Positions 24,790-33,122 of a DNA stretch of 64,000 bases are shown piece by piece (position 1 is the stretch's first letter; each line of letters opens with the position of its first letter). The translations under genes were made by a program, and so were the position numbers. Origin of the DNA: JAUZRW01 sp964549915 (lineage in GTDB: Bacteria; Chloroflexota; Anaerolineae; Aggregatilineales; Phototrophicaceae); assembly GCA_964549915.1 (NCBI GenBank), contig CAZJWX010000012.1, positions 23,898-87,897 of the forward strand, given 5' to 3'. The notes under the pieces are model-generated. The model was not told the DNA's origin. It saw only the letters and a list, made by a program, of their open reading frames with translations, and did no database searches.

Positions 24790-25689
24790 ATGGTATCACG
24801 TAGGAACATTTTGAAGGGAATCGGTGTTGCATCGGTGGCAGCGGCGATCGGTGTGAAGTTTGGAAGCAACGTTGTTCGGGCGCAGTCCAATCCGACATTG
24901 GGCAGCGTGTATATCACTCGGCGTGGTCCTGTCACGCTGCACACGTATGTCGCACCCGATGCGTCGGCGCAGGTGACCTCGCACATCATTGAAACCCCGA
25001 ATCGCCTCATCGTCGTTGATACGCAATTCGTACAGGTGTTTGCACAGGATTTGCGTGCCTACGTTGACAGTATCGGCAAACCCATCGAACGGGTCATCCT
25101 GAGCCACGAACATGGTGATCACTGGGCGGGTGCAACCCAATTTACGGATGTACCTTTCGTTAGTACGGCGACGATTGCACAAACCGTTGAAACGAATCTG
25201 CCAACCTATCTCCAATTGATGGAATCGGTCATCGGTGCGGAGAACATGCCTGAGACTCCCAACCTGCCCCAGGGATCCCTGACTACTGAATCTGAGGACA
25301 TTGACGGTGTCGCTTTTGAATATCGCGTGGATGACAACGCAGAGGCGGTGCAACACCTGTCGATTCACTTGCCAGAAGCAAATGTGTGGATCGTTCAGGA
25401 CTTGATCTATAACAACGCTCACTTCTTCCCTGGTGTGGATCGAACAAACTGGATTGCGACACTGGAGGGGCTGGGCAACGATACAGGGAACGATGATTTA
25501 CTGCTGGTCGGTCATGGGCTGCCCACCACACGCGGCGAAGTCCAGTCGGCAGTTGCTTACTTGCAGTTGGCAGATGAACTTGCTGCCGACGCAACGGACG
25601 GCGCGTCCGTCATCGCTGCGCTGCAAGAAGCCTACCCGACCTACGGCGGCGGCGAATTGCTCGGATTTTGGAGCGTATTCCTCGGATAA
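24790..25689 (+). CDS. Tat-exported metallo-beta-lactamase-fold hydrolase
   Basis: 299 residues. The N-terminus SRRNILKGIGVASVAAAIG is a twin-arginine signal. The zinc motif HEHGDHWAG (~98-106) is present, with a later metal-ligand aspartate region (WIVQDLIYNNAHFFPG) and VGHGLPTTRGE for the last histidine. The family hydrolyses esters, thioesters, phosphodiesters or lactams; the substrate is open, and similar Tat MBL proteins are often linked to lactonase-like activities. AGGAG sits before the ATG. The gene lies between the two DR91 repeats, next to a MerR regulator. Confidence 0.85.
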   Translation: MVSRRNILKGIGVASVAAAIGVKFGSNVVRAQSNPTLGSVYITRRGPVTLHTYVAPDASAQVTSHIIETPNRLIVVDTQFVQVFAQDLRAYVDSIGKPIERVILSHEHGDHWAGATQFTDVPFVSTATIAQTVETNLPTYLQLMESVIGAENMPETPNLPQGSLTTESEDIDGVAFEYRVDDNAEAVQHLSIHLPEANVWIVQDLIYNNAHFFPGVDRTNWIATLEGLGNDTGNDDLLLVGHGLPTTRGEVQSAVAYLQLADELAADATDGASVIAALQEAYPTYGGGELLGFWSVFLG

Positions 25690-25746
25690 TCAATATCCCT
25701 AGCGTTTCGCAGGTGGTAGGCTCTCGCAACAGGATGAGCCTATCAT

Positions 25747-25842
25747 CTTATTTAACAAGGTGGTTCTTCTGGCCTGTCCTGGCATCCATACTTGTTGTTT
25801 TGTGTGAGAAGTGGAAGGGCAAATCCACGCCAGTGGCTTCAT
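25747..25842 (-). repeat. Dispersed repeat R96, copy B
   Basis: Read on the minus strand it aligns without gaps over 96 bp to copy C at 38148-38243 (83 of 96 bases identical by my count). Both start ATGAAGCCACTGGCGTGGAT and end TTGTTAAATAAG. The stem arms are GTGGA and TCCAC around an 8-nt loop. It lies between the convergent-facing end of the MBL gene and the MerR start. Confidence 0.85.
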
Positions 25843-25863
25843 TGACTACGAAGTGGGGGCTAC

Positions 25864-26733
25864 ATGTATACAATCGGTGAATTTGCACGGATGGCACAGG
25901 TTTCGCGGCGACAACTCCGCCATTGGGATGAAATCGGGTTGCTGCAACCGACAAAAGTCGATCCGAAGACTGGCTATCGCTACTACAGCGCCACCCAACT
26001 AACGGCGCTCAATCGTGTGGTGGCACTCAAAGAACTCGGATTATCGCTAGATCAGATTCAACGCTTTGTCAATGACGATGTGTCGTTGGACGAGATGCAG
26101 GGAATGCTGCTTTTACGCAAGGCGGAGATCGAGCAGCAGGTGCTGGCAGAAATGCGCCGTATTCGCGTGATTGAGTCCCGCTTGAAGCAGATTCGTGAAC
26201 AGGGGCAGCATGTTCGTGATGTCGTCGTCAAACAGGTGCCTTCAAGAAAATACATCGGGCTGCGAACCACATCGCCAGACTGGGACTCGGTTTTGCGACA
26301 ATGGAATTTGGTGACGCCAATTTTGTCCGACACAACTGGCAGCGACCGGTACGGTAATTTTATGGGCATCCTGCACTGCGATGGAACTGCAACTGATTAT
26401 CTTGACATGGAAGTCGGGCGCATCCTGAAAACGGACACCCACCCACCGTTGAAAACACGCCATGGTCAGCCGCTGGTCGTGCGCGAAATCCCACCCGGTG
26501 TGATGGCAACCTACATTCAGAAGGGGACACCATACGAGATGCATATTGGGTTCAGCACCATCGGTGAGTGGGCAGAGATGAACGACTACGCCTTTGCTGG
26601 ACCCATGCACGGGGTCATTTTGCATCTACCGAGTTTCCAGGATACAGATGACATGCTTGTTGAAGTGCAGTTTCCGATTCAAAAACGAGATGCCCCCTTC
26701 AATTTGCTTGATTCCAATACCTCAAGACAATAA
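25864..26733 (+). CDS. MerR-family regulator with effector-binding domain
   Basis: 289 residues. MYTIGEFARMAQVSRRQLRH starts the winged-helix MerR domain, followed by DEIGLLQPTKVDPKTGYRYY and the dimer helix (~75-120). Residues ~125-289 resemble the GyrI-like/BltR ligand domain (RKYIGLRTTSPDWDSVLRQW, PPGVMATYIQKG). These regulators bind lipophilic cations or other small toxins and activate a promoter with a long spacer. Repeat R96 copy B ends 21 bp before its ATG. Confidence 0.88.
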   Translation: MYTIGEFARMAQVSRRQLRHWDEIGLLQPTKVDPKTGYRYYSATQLTALNRVVALKELGLSLDQIQRFVNDDVSLDEMQGMLLLRKAEIEQQVLAEMRRIRVIESRLKQIREQGQHVRDVVVKQVPSRKYIGLRTTSPDWDSVLRQWNLVTPILSDTTGSDRYGNFMGILHCDGTATDYLDMEVGRILKTDTHPPLKTRHGQPLVVREIPPGVMATYIQKGTPYEMHIGFSTIGEWAEMNDYAFAGPMHGVILHLPSFQDTDDMLVEVQFPIQKRDAPFNLLDSNTSRQ

Positions 26734-26766
26734 AGGGCGAATTGTGAACGCGGTCATAGACAATCT

Positions 26767-26859
26767 GACCGAGCGCACCGGGTGCTGGCAGCTTCGAGTG
26801 GTGGACGTTGGCGCGTGATGCAGTGCGATGTGTGCGTGTGGCTGACAGGCATACCGCAG
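26767..26859 (+). repeat. Direct repeat DR91, copy 2
   Basis: Second copy of the repeat at 24318-24408, same orientation, starting 33 bp after the MerR stop. Confidence 0.85.
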
Positions 26860-26903
26860 TAACTTACGAGACGCCTGGTCGTGCCTGGGGCTGGCTCGTG
26901 GGT

Positions 26904-27368
26904 TCAGCCTTTGCGTTGGGTTGTTATGGCGGCCTCAGCGGCTTCTTCCACGCGCAGGAGTTCGCCATCATCGCTGATGGTGTACTCCGCGTCCGGGTCG
27001 AAGGCCAGCACGTCGTCGGCTTGCAAGGTCGCCAGGTCGATTTTGCGTTTGCGCTCCAACGTGCCGGGATTCCAGCGGACGTGATAGAGGTAGAGCGCCA
27101 GGGCATGGATCGAGAGCGCGTAGAGCCAGATCATTTTGGGCAGTGTGTCGTCGGAAAGCAGGTAGAAGATCAAGCTGGCTCCGGCATTCAAGCCGAAGAT
27201 TACGGTGTGTCGCTGTGCCCAGCGCACCTTGCTCTCGACTTCAGCGAAGTTCATCTCGTGCAGCAGGCGTTCCAGGTCATCGCGCAGGCTCTTACGCGCT
27301 TGTTTCGCCAGCACGTAGGTTGTTGCCAGCAGCGGCAAAATCAGGCCGCAAATCCACAGCAGGGTCAT
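26904..27368 (-). CDS. Small membrane protein at the end of the cytochrome oxidase operon
   Basis: 154 residues. A single N-terminal helix (TLLWICGLILPLLATTYVL), a charged ~35-residue stretch, then two helices (TVIFGLNAGASLIFYLL, IWLYALSIHALALYLYHV) and an acidic soluble tail. I do not recognise a family. It is last in a minus-strand run that begins with the oxidase genes, so a role near the membrane respiratory complex is possible but unproven. Confidence 0.6.
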   Translation of the reverse strand: MTLLWICGLILPLLATTYVLAKQARKSLRDDLERLLHEMNFAEVESKVRWAQRHTVIFGLNAGASLIFYLLSDDTLPKMIWLYALSIHALALYLYHVRWNPGTLERKRKIDLATLQADDVLAFDPDAEYTISDDGELLRVEEAAEAAITTQRKG

Positions 27369-27382
27369 CGTTGTATGCTTCT

Positions 27383-27466
27383 CTATCGATTGCTGCGTTC
27401 ATGTCGCGACAGCACGATCAGCGCGACCAGGATCAAGAAGAAAAGTGGCAGCACAATCAGCAGCAT
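27383..27466 (-). CDS. 27-residue single-helix membrane peptide
   Basis: ATG at 27466 with GAGG nine bases upstream; the product MLLIVLPLFFLILVALIVLS plus a basic tail RHERSNR is one membrane helix with a positive-inside end. It fits between two oxidase-operon genes, 14 bp before the next start. Small one-helix subunits (CcoQ/CydX-like in form) accompany many terminal oxidases; similarity here is of shape and position only. Confidence 0.45.
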   Translation of the reverse strand: MLLIVLPLFFLILVALIVLSRHERSNR

Positions 27467-27539
27467 GTGCGGCGTCCTCACTCACCGTTCTTTTGTGAAA
27501 GTATACGGCAAATCAGCAGCGAGATGGAGGATCATTCGC

Positions 27540-28145
27540 TCAGCGTCGTTTGTGTTGGTAGAAGCGGGCTTCGTCTTCCACAAAATCCACCGTCGCGCTG
27601 ATGGTCGGATCAGGGCGTAGGCCGGGGGGAACAGCCAGGCTCTCCGCAAGTGTGATTTGCTGTGCTTCCACGTCGATCTGTACCAGCCCCACATTGTGCG
27701 GCGCTGTGGAGGCCAGGTGCAAGGTGCGATGCTCCAGGCGTGTGTGTTGTGCGGGAACGGCAACGATGCACAGCTTGAGCGCGGGAACTGCGGTCGTTGC
27801 CACCACGATGTCGTTGTCCTCGACAGGCGGCACATTGTAGCGCCAGGAGCGCCGCTCATCCAGCAGCCCGGTGCTGAGCGTGCCTCGCAGCGAGTCGCGC
27901 TGCCCTTCGTCCACGACGCCGATGACGTTCGCTGCATGAAAGCCCATCGCATCCAGGACAATTAACGTACTGCGACCTTCTGTGGCGGCGCAGTGCCAGA
28001 CCTCTGGCGCACATGATTCGCCGAGGTCGATGAGCAGCGCGTGCGGGTCAAGGCGCTGCTTCTGTTCTTGCAGAAAACTGTGCAGGCGGGGCAGTCGTTG
28101 CAGGTCACCGCGAAGGCGCTGCGTGTAGAAAAGGGTCAGGATCAT
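27540..28145 (-). CDS. Protein of unknown function, metallophosphatase-like N-terminus
   Basis: 201 residues, no membrane segment. The order LFYTQRLRGDLQRLPRLHSF, LLIDLGESCAPEVW, LIVLDAMGFHAANVIG recalls 5'-nucleotidase/calcineurin-like phosphoesterases (HTNDxHG..., DxGD..., NxxGYDA), but the metal-ligand His/Asp residues are mostly replaced. It may be a degenerate, non-catalytic relative. It lies inside the oxidase gene run, after a hairpin. Confidence 0.5.
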   Translation of the reverse strand: MILTLFYTQRLRGDLQRLPRLHSFLQEQKQRLDPHALLIDLGESCAPEVWHCAATEGRSTLIVLDAMGFHAANVIGVVDEGQRDSLRGTLSTGLLDERRSWRYNVPPVEDNDIVVATTAVPALKLCIVAVPAQHTRLEHRTLHLASTAPHNVGLVQIDVEAQQITLAESLAVPPGLRPDPTISATVDFVEDEARFYQHKRR

Positions 28146-28158
28146 AGAATGGCACGCA

Positions 28159-28180
28159 GGGGCGATTCGTTGGTCGCCCC
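28159..28180 (-). terminator. GGGGCGA-type hairpin after the oxidase subunit IV gene
   Basis: Arms GGGGCGA / TCGCCCC with an 8-nt loop, 17 bp past the stop of the subunit IV gene. No T-run follows, so it may only attenuate or stabilise RNA ends. Confidence 0.4.
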
Positions 28181-28196
28181 CTATGAAGCAGTCGGT

Positions 28197-28850
28197 TTAG
28201 TTGTAGCCCAATCCAGCACCTACCGGCACACCCAGCAGGTAAAGAATCGACAGCAGCACCACGACCAGCGGCAGCAAGAGCACCACGCGGAAAATGCGGT
28301 TGTCGTTCGCCAGATGCATGTAGAAGATCATCACCAGCAGCGCCTTCGCAATCGCCGCACCCAGCAGAATCGTGATCGTCAGGGCATTGTCGGGCATCAA
28401 TTCCGCCGCCGCGACTTCGATGACGGTCAGGATGGCGAGCACGATGAAGACGAAGGTGTAAATGCCGCCGGGCAGGGTCATTTCGCGGTTCAGCAGCGGA
28501 ACGGTGAATGTGTCGGTGTGATGATGTTCCGCCATCAGCGCACCGCTCCCATCCACATTCTCAGCCATTGAATCCATCACGCCCTCCACTGTATCGTCGA
28601 AGGCTTCCACGGCGGGGGCGTCTTCTGCTCTGGCAGCAGCGTCAAAGGCTTTGTTGACCTGTTCTTCAACGACTGTCTCGGCTTCTGGCTGCCGGCCAAT
28701 TTCGGCTTCCGGGTCGTATTCCGGGGTGACGGCGACGTTCTCTTCTTGCAGCATCTCGTTGGCCTGCTGCACTTCTTCGTTGAATTCAGCGCGCTCCGTA
28801 CCCTCAGATTCGTTGGGCGTTTGTGCGTCCTGGTTCTTTTCCTCAGCCAT
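28197..28850 (-). CDS. Cytochrome c oxidase subunit IV (prokaryotic type)
   Basis: 217 residues. The first ~110 are acidic and Gln/Glu-rich, an unusual extension; the last ~105 carry three helices with PGGIYTFVFIVLAILTVIEV and the motif KALLVMIFYMHL, diagnostic of the COX4_pro/CtaF family. It is an accessory membrane subunit of the haem-copper oxidase. GGGGGTAGGAACC precedes the ATG, and it lies 15 bp after subunit III. Family members are normally ~90-110 residues, so the N-terminal half is extra. Confidence 0.85.
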   Translation of the reverse strand: MAEEKNQDAQTPNESEGTERAEFNEEVQQANEMLQEENVAVTPEYDPEAEIGRQPEAETVVEEQVNKAFDAAARAEDAPAVEAFDDTVEGVMDSMAENVDGSGALMAEHHHTDTFTVPLLNREMTLPGGIYTFVFIVLAILTVIEVAAAELMPDNALTITILLGAAIAKALLVMIFYMHLANDNRIFRVVLLLPLVVVLLSILYLLGVPVGAGLGYN

Positions 28851-28865
28851 GGTTCCTACCCCCTC

Positions 28866-29858
28866 TTACACCAGGTAAATCAGCGTGAACAAGATGATCC
28901 AGACGACATCGACGAAGTGCCAGTAGAGGCCGAAGAGTTCAACGCCGATGGAAGAATTGCCTTCGCCCTGGTAGCGCCCACGCATCCCGGCACGCAGCAC
29001 CAGCAGCGCCCAGATGACACCGACCAGCACATGCAAACCGTGGAATGCCGTCGGTGCGTAGAAGCGCATCCCGAAGTTCGCTGTATTGCTCGCCAGGACT
29101 TCGGAGAAACGAGTGCTCATCGCTTCAAATTCCGGCGGGGTCAGGCGGCCTTCGGCACCTTCAAAACGAGTGCTCAAAGCATATTCGTCGTCCGCGACAT
29201 CTTCGTTGGGATCAACGATCACTTCGTCCAGCGCCAGCGCATTGAAGATGCCCTCATCCGTGAATTCGATGTTGTAGTCGAAGATCTCGCTGATGACGGC
29301 TCCCTCGTAGACGCCGACAGCGCCCTCCATCTCTTCGGTGGGGTCAGCGATTTCGCGTGCATTGACGTTCTGCAGCACTTCGCCATCTGCGGTGATGACC
29401 GTGACGGAGACTTCCGTCGCTTCCTCGAAGATGGGCGTTTCGATGCTGAATTCGCTGCGTTCCAGCGTGATGCCCAGGTGCTGCAATTCCTGGTACTCAA
29501 TGTACTGACCACCGAGGAAGATGGTTCCCAGGATGGCTGTCAGGCCAATCCATTGGACGAAGCCCCGGCGGTTGTCCATCTCGATGGCACGCAAGCCCAT
29601 CACCATTGCGTAGCTGGATGCCAGCAGGATGAAGGTGTTGGCCGTCACCAGCGCCACCCCCAGCGTATCATGCACCAGGGAGATGCTATCCGGGTTGCTG
29701 ATGCGGTAGATGATGTAGCCGACAATCAAAATGGAGAAGATGACGATTTCGCTGGCGAGGTAAAGCCACATCCCCAGCTTCAAATTTTCGTTATGCGCAT
29801 GTGTATCGTGGGTGTCATGACCGTGTGCGGCGGCCTGCCCAGCCGTGATTTCAGCCAT
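28866..29858 (-). CDS. Cytochrome c oxidase subunit III with a large inserted domain
   Basis: 330 residues. Helices at ~28-50, ~66-90 and ~103-120 show LGMWLYLASEIVIFSILI and GGQYIEYQELQHLGI; the C-terminal part has FYAPTAFHGLHVLVGVIWAL and YWHFVDVVWIILFTLIYLV. These identify subunit III of a haem-copper oxidase. Between ~132 and ~260 there is a ~128-residue hydrophilic acidic insert where the family normally has a short loop. The N-terminus is His-rich (HGHDTHDTHAHN). Subunits I and II are not in the window. Confidence 0.9.
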   Translation of the reverse strand: MAEITAGQAAAHGHDTHDTHAHNENLKLGMWLYLASEIVIFSILIVGYIIYRISNPDSISLVHDTLGVALVTANTFILLASSYAMVMGLRAIEMDNRRGFVQWIGLTAILGTIFLGGQYIEYQELQHLGITLERSEFSIETPIFEEATEVSVTVITADGEVLQNVNAREIADPTEEMEGAVGVYEGAVISEIFDYNIEFTDEGIFNALALDEVIVDPNEDVADDEYALSTRFEGAEGRLTPPEFEAMSTRFSEVLASNTANFGMRFYAPTAFHGLHVLVGVIWALLVLRAGMRGRYQGEGNSSIGVELFGLYWHFVDVVWIILFTLIYLV

Positions 29859-30041
29859 AAATGATGTACCCCTCTTGACGGTTAGCGATCAAACACAGTG
29901 TACGGAGAAAAGAAATCTTATACGTCTTGCGACTTCGGGACGGGGATTGCCTTCGTGCCATTCCCCGCCCGGCATTGTCATCGAAACCTGCACGCACGCT
30001 TGATGGCGCCCGGAACTTGCAAGGCGGCTTCAGCGCCTAAC

Positions 30042-30779
30042 TCAGCGCCTGCCGAAGAAGCGCGGCAGCCCACGACGCAGGCCGCGTGCCGTGTTCTGTG
30101 CGCCACGCCCCAACCAGCGAACGGGAGCCGGGGGCGTGGTCTGCCTGGGTGTCACTTCCATCTCGGTGACCGTCGCGACCTGCTGGTGACCCGCATAGAA
30201 CAGGAACCCGATGATCCCGGCGAAAATCAGCAGCGAGAAAATCGTGAAGACCACGAAGCCCAGGAACATCACCAACTGCGTTGTGACGACTTCGCCGAAG
30301 AGGGGCAGTTGCAGCACGACTTCATTCGCGAAGGTCGCGGTGGATGCTTCCGGACGATCCGTGATTTGCACCAGCAACCCGGTAGGCAGTGCGGCGATGG
30401 CGTAGAAGGCAATGAAGAACAGCAGCGGGTAGGTGAAGATACGCCAGATTTCGCGCAGCAGCAGCCCCAGCGGGGTCTCTTCTTCCTCTTCGTGGTGCGC
30501 GGCGGCTTCACCCTCTGCGCTGACGATGGCCGTTTCCTCGGCGTGCGCGTCATGTTCCGCGTGTTCGCCATGTTCGCTCAGTTTGGGATTGAAGGCGCCG
30601 ATGCCCCAGAGCCAGCCCACCACCAGGGTGAAGGGGGTGACGACCAGGGCGACGCCTGTATCCCAATACGGTTCGATGCCAGAAGCAGCCCGCAGCGCGT
30701 AGACGGCGACGGCCCCCGCTGCCAGCCCGAAGAGCGCGCCAGGGATCGCACGCGAGATTCCAGGTCGGTATTGTGCCAT
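30042..30779 (-). CDS. Membrane protein at the head of the oxidase subunit III/IV operon
   Basis: 245 residues with about four helices: two before and two after a His/Glu-rich loop (HGEHAEHDAHAEE, AAHHEEEEE) at ~70-100. The C-terminus is basic. No known subunit matches, but its position 183 bp before subunit III and the metal-friendly His loop suggest a role with the oxidase. A TACAAT box lies at 30967-30972 on the minus strand, far upstream. Function unknown. Confidence 0.65.
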   Translation of the reverse strand: MAQYRPGISRAIPGALFGLAAGAVAVYALRAASGIEPYWDTGVALVVTPFTLVVGWLWGIGAFNPKLSEHGEHAEHDAHAEETAIVSAEGEAAAHHEEEEETPLGLLLREIWRIFTYPLLFFIAFYAIAALPTGLLVQITDRPEASTATFANEVVLQLPLFGEVVTTQLVMFLGFVVFTIFSLLIFAGIIGFLFYAGHQQVATVTEMEVTPRQTTPPAPVRWLGRGAQNTARGLRRGLPRFFGRR

Positions 30780-31032
30780 ACGGATGTTACTCCCTAGATG
30801 AATCCTGCAAGGTAATCGTGATTACGCAACAATTCTGTTTGTGGGCTGTGTCGTGGGTGAGTGGTTGCGACGGTATGGTACCAACCCGAAGCACACAACC
30901 CTGCTGAAACGCATTTTCAAAACAGGAAAAACAACACCAATTTCGGGGCATTTCCCTGTCCGCGTCATTGTACCAGCCCTCGTGAAAAAAATCACGCTGT
31001 CCGTCCGCGTAATTCTGGCCAATCCGGCGCAG

Positions 31033-31671
31033 TCACTTCTTCAGGCGTGGATGCAGCACATGAGAGTATTCGTCGTTGAAGGGGACGCGCTCCTGCACAG
31101 CGTGATAGAGCGCTTCGACGCGCTGGATATTGGCGGGAGACAATTGCAGGCGCATGTCGTAGGCGTCTTCGCGGTCGTAATGGTAATAGCCCTGCTTGAT
31201 GTCGTGTACCTGGAAGCCGTATTTGCGGTAGAGCGCCTGGGCGACGGTGTTGCTCACGCGCACTTCCAGCACTACATACGATGCCCGTAGCTGGATCGCG
31301 CGGCGCAGCATACCGACCAGCAGCACTTCACCATAGCCTCTGCCGCGATGCCCTGGATGGCTGGCGATGGTGCTCACATGGGCTTCTTCGGCGATGTTCC
31401 AGAGGCCGCCATAGCCCAGAATTTCGGCGGGTGGGGCGCTGCCGTTGCTGCTGCGGCGCGGGAAGAACTGCCACCAGGGGCGCGAGGCGGGCGCGTAGGC
31501 GCCGTCCGTTCGCGACAGCACCACCATGAAGCTCACCGTCGATTCGTTGATCTCGAAGCGGTAGGAGCGTTCCGGCCAGACAGGACGAAAAGACGCCTGG
31601 TCGATCTGCATGACCTGTGGCAGGTCGGGAATGCGCATATAGCGAAGGGTCAGGTTTAGCGGCGCAGTCAT
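31033..31671 (-). CDS. rimI: RimI-like ribosomal protein N-acetyltransferase
   Basis: 212 residues, GNAT fold: LRYMRIPDLPQVMQIDQASF, the acetyl-CoA loop HPGHRGRGYGEVLL (Q/RxxGxG/A) and LEVRVSNTVAQALYRKYGF, then YYHYDREDAYDM typical of RimI. It acetylates the N-terminal alanine of ribosomal protein S18. An extra loop (~65-85, RPWWQFFPRRSSNG) is longer than usual. The ATG at 31671 is 5 bp after the tsaB stop, in the usual tsaE-tsaB-rimI order. Confidence 0.88.
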   Translation of the reverse strand: MTAPLNLTLRYMRIPDLPQVMQIDQASFRPVWPERSYRFEINESTVSFMVVLSRTDGAYAPASRPWWQFFPRRSSNGSAPPAEILGYGGLWNIAEEAHVSTIASHPGHRGRGYGEVLLVGMLRRAIQLRASYVVLEVRVSNTVAQALYRKYGFQVHDIKQGYYHYDREDAYDMRLQLSPANIQRVEALYHAVQERVPFNDEYSHVLHPRLKK

Positions 31672-31676
31672 ACAGC

Positions 31677-32354
31677 TTATCCAGGCGCTTGCAGATAGAA
31701 TGGAACACACTTGGCCGGATGGAAGTCCAGCGGATCGCCCTGTTCATAGCGTCGCAGGGCTTCTTGCGCCAGCACTCCCGGCCTGCGGATGCGGTAGGGG
31801 GGCTGCACGATGGTCAACGAGAGATCTTCCCCGCGTGCGTCAACGATGGCCTCGCGCCCCTCTTCGTTGATCTCGCCTGTGATGTAATACGAACCCTCGC
31901 GCTCTTGCAGCAATGTCGCCCAGGTCGTCAACTGGGGTTTTGCGTCGGCTTCCCAGCGTCCTTTGCGCACCCGGTATTCCCCGCTGATGATGCGCCCACG
32001 CCCTGCCTGCACGATCGTCAACAGACGATAGCGCGTGTTTTCGAAGGGTGACCCCGCTGCGAGTGTGTCCAGCGTGGAGATGCCAATCAGGGGTAGGTCA
32101 TGGGCGGCAGCCATGCCCTTTGCCAGCGAGACGCCAATCCGCAGCCCCGTGTAGGAGCCGGGGCCAACGGAAACCGCCAGCGCGGTCAGGCTCGTTGGGG
32201 AGACATCGCAGACTTCCAGCAATTCCTGCACGGCGGACGCCAGCAGGTTGTTATGTTTATTGCCCGTGCGCCAGATTTGCTCGGCAATCAGGTCTTGCCC
32301 GTCGTGCAGGGCGAGGCTCAGGTAGCGCGTGGCGGTGTCAATTGCGAGTAGCAT
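31677..32354 (-). CDS. tsaB: tRNA threonylcarbamoyladenosine protein TsaB
   Basis: 225 residues. MLLAIDTATRYLSLALHDGQ is the characteristic start, followed by HNNLLASAVQELLE and VSVGPGSYTGLRIGVSLAKG. TsaB is the non-catalytic ASKHA partner of TsaD in making t6A37 on ANN-decoding tRNAs. The start at 32354 matches the family; the upstream in-frame ATGs add a non-conserved tail. tsaE lies 78 bp upstream. Confidence 0.93.
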   Translation of the reverse strand: MLLAIDTATRYLSLALHDGQDLIAEQIWRTGNKHNNLLASAVQELLEVCDVSPTSLTALAVSVGPGSYTGLRIGVSLAKGMAAAHDLPLIGISTLDTLAAGSPFENTRYRLLTIVQAGRGRIISGEYRVRKGRWEADAKPQLTTWATLLQEREGSYYITGEINEEGREAIVDARGEDLSLTIVQPPYRIRRPGVLAQEALRRYEQGDPLDFHPAKCVPFYLQAPG

Positions 32355-32432
32355 CACAGGTATCTTGCCCGTTCGTGATGGTTCGAGAGTCGCTGGTCTT
32401 GCCGTCATATGCATGAAAACCGCTGCGGTGGC

Positions 32433-32933
32433 TCATCCTCCGAAGGTCGCAGCGCGGAAGCCTTCCAGCAGTTGCTGGTAGCGCTCACCGATGGCCTCCA
32501 GGCTGAAGCTGCGGCGCGTCTCTTCCACCACGCGCAGTTCGATCCAGAGACGGTCTTCTGGCAGCGCTTCGTCGATGTGCTCCGCCCATTCGACCAGCAG
32601 AATCGGCTTGCTATCCAGGATGTCATCCAGGCCGATGGTTTCCGCTTCCTGGGCATCGTGCAGCCGGTAGCAATCCAGATGATAGAGCCGGTCGGAGTCG
32701 GATGGACGGCTGTGCTGGTGTACCAGATTGTACGTCGGGCTGGTCAGCGGTTGCGCTGCCCCCCATCCTTGCCCGATTCCGGCGGAAAAAACGGTCTTAC
32801 CAGCGCCCATATCCCCGGAAATGCAGATGACATCGCCAGGCCGCAGCAGCTTACCCAGGCGCGCACCCAGCCGCATCGTCTGCTCTGTGCTGTGGCTGAT
32901 GATATCCAGTTCGCCTTCGCGTAGGATTGGCAC
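32433..32933 (-). CDS. tsaE: tRNA threonylcarbamoyladenosine ATPase TsaE
   Basis: 166 residues. Walker A GDMGAGKT (~40-47), then SPTYNLVHQH, LYHLDCYRL and VEWAEHIDEALPEDRL, all standard for TsaE. It is the ATPase that drives the TsaBDE complex. The start is a GTG at 32933; no nearer ATG is available. It is divergent from the TlpA-like gene with 189 bp between. Confidence 0.95.
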   Translation of the reverse strand: MPILREGELDIISHSTEQTMRLGARLGKLLRPGDVICISGDMGAGKTVFSAGIGQGWGAAQPLTSPTYNLVHQHSRPSDSDRLYHLDCYRLHDAQEAETIGLDDILDSKPILLVEWAEHIDEALPEDRLWIELRVVEETRRSFSLEAIGERYQQLLEGFRAATFGG

Positions 32934-33122
32934 CGATGTCCCCAGAGATACGGATGTTTGTATCCCTCGATTATACTGCTTCGATGCAGACGGTCAACGG
33001 GGGTGATACATGGCGTGGGGGTACTCGGGTGCGATTCTGCTGGTGGATTTCTGTTCAGTTCCCCTTGCGCCTGTGATAAACTCGACGCAGATTTGTTAAA
33101 TGGTCGATCAACCGAGGTTCCG

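Noticed and set aside
22115..26859. tRNA-Arg as the attachment site of an integrated island covering 22.2-26.9 kb
   Set aside because: I found no second copy of the tRNA 3' end and no integrase gene, so site-specific integration is not supported, although the region does look accessory.
27540..28145. Active metallophosphoesterase
   Set aside because: The overall order of segments is reminiscent, but the metal-binding His/Asp residues are mostly absent.
28746..29864. Long plus-strand frame across the oxidase subunit III and IV genes
   Set aside because: Minus-strand genes have clear oxidase motifs; the plus frame is a shadow created by GC-rich codon use.
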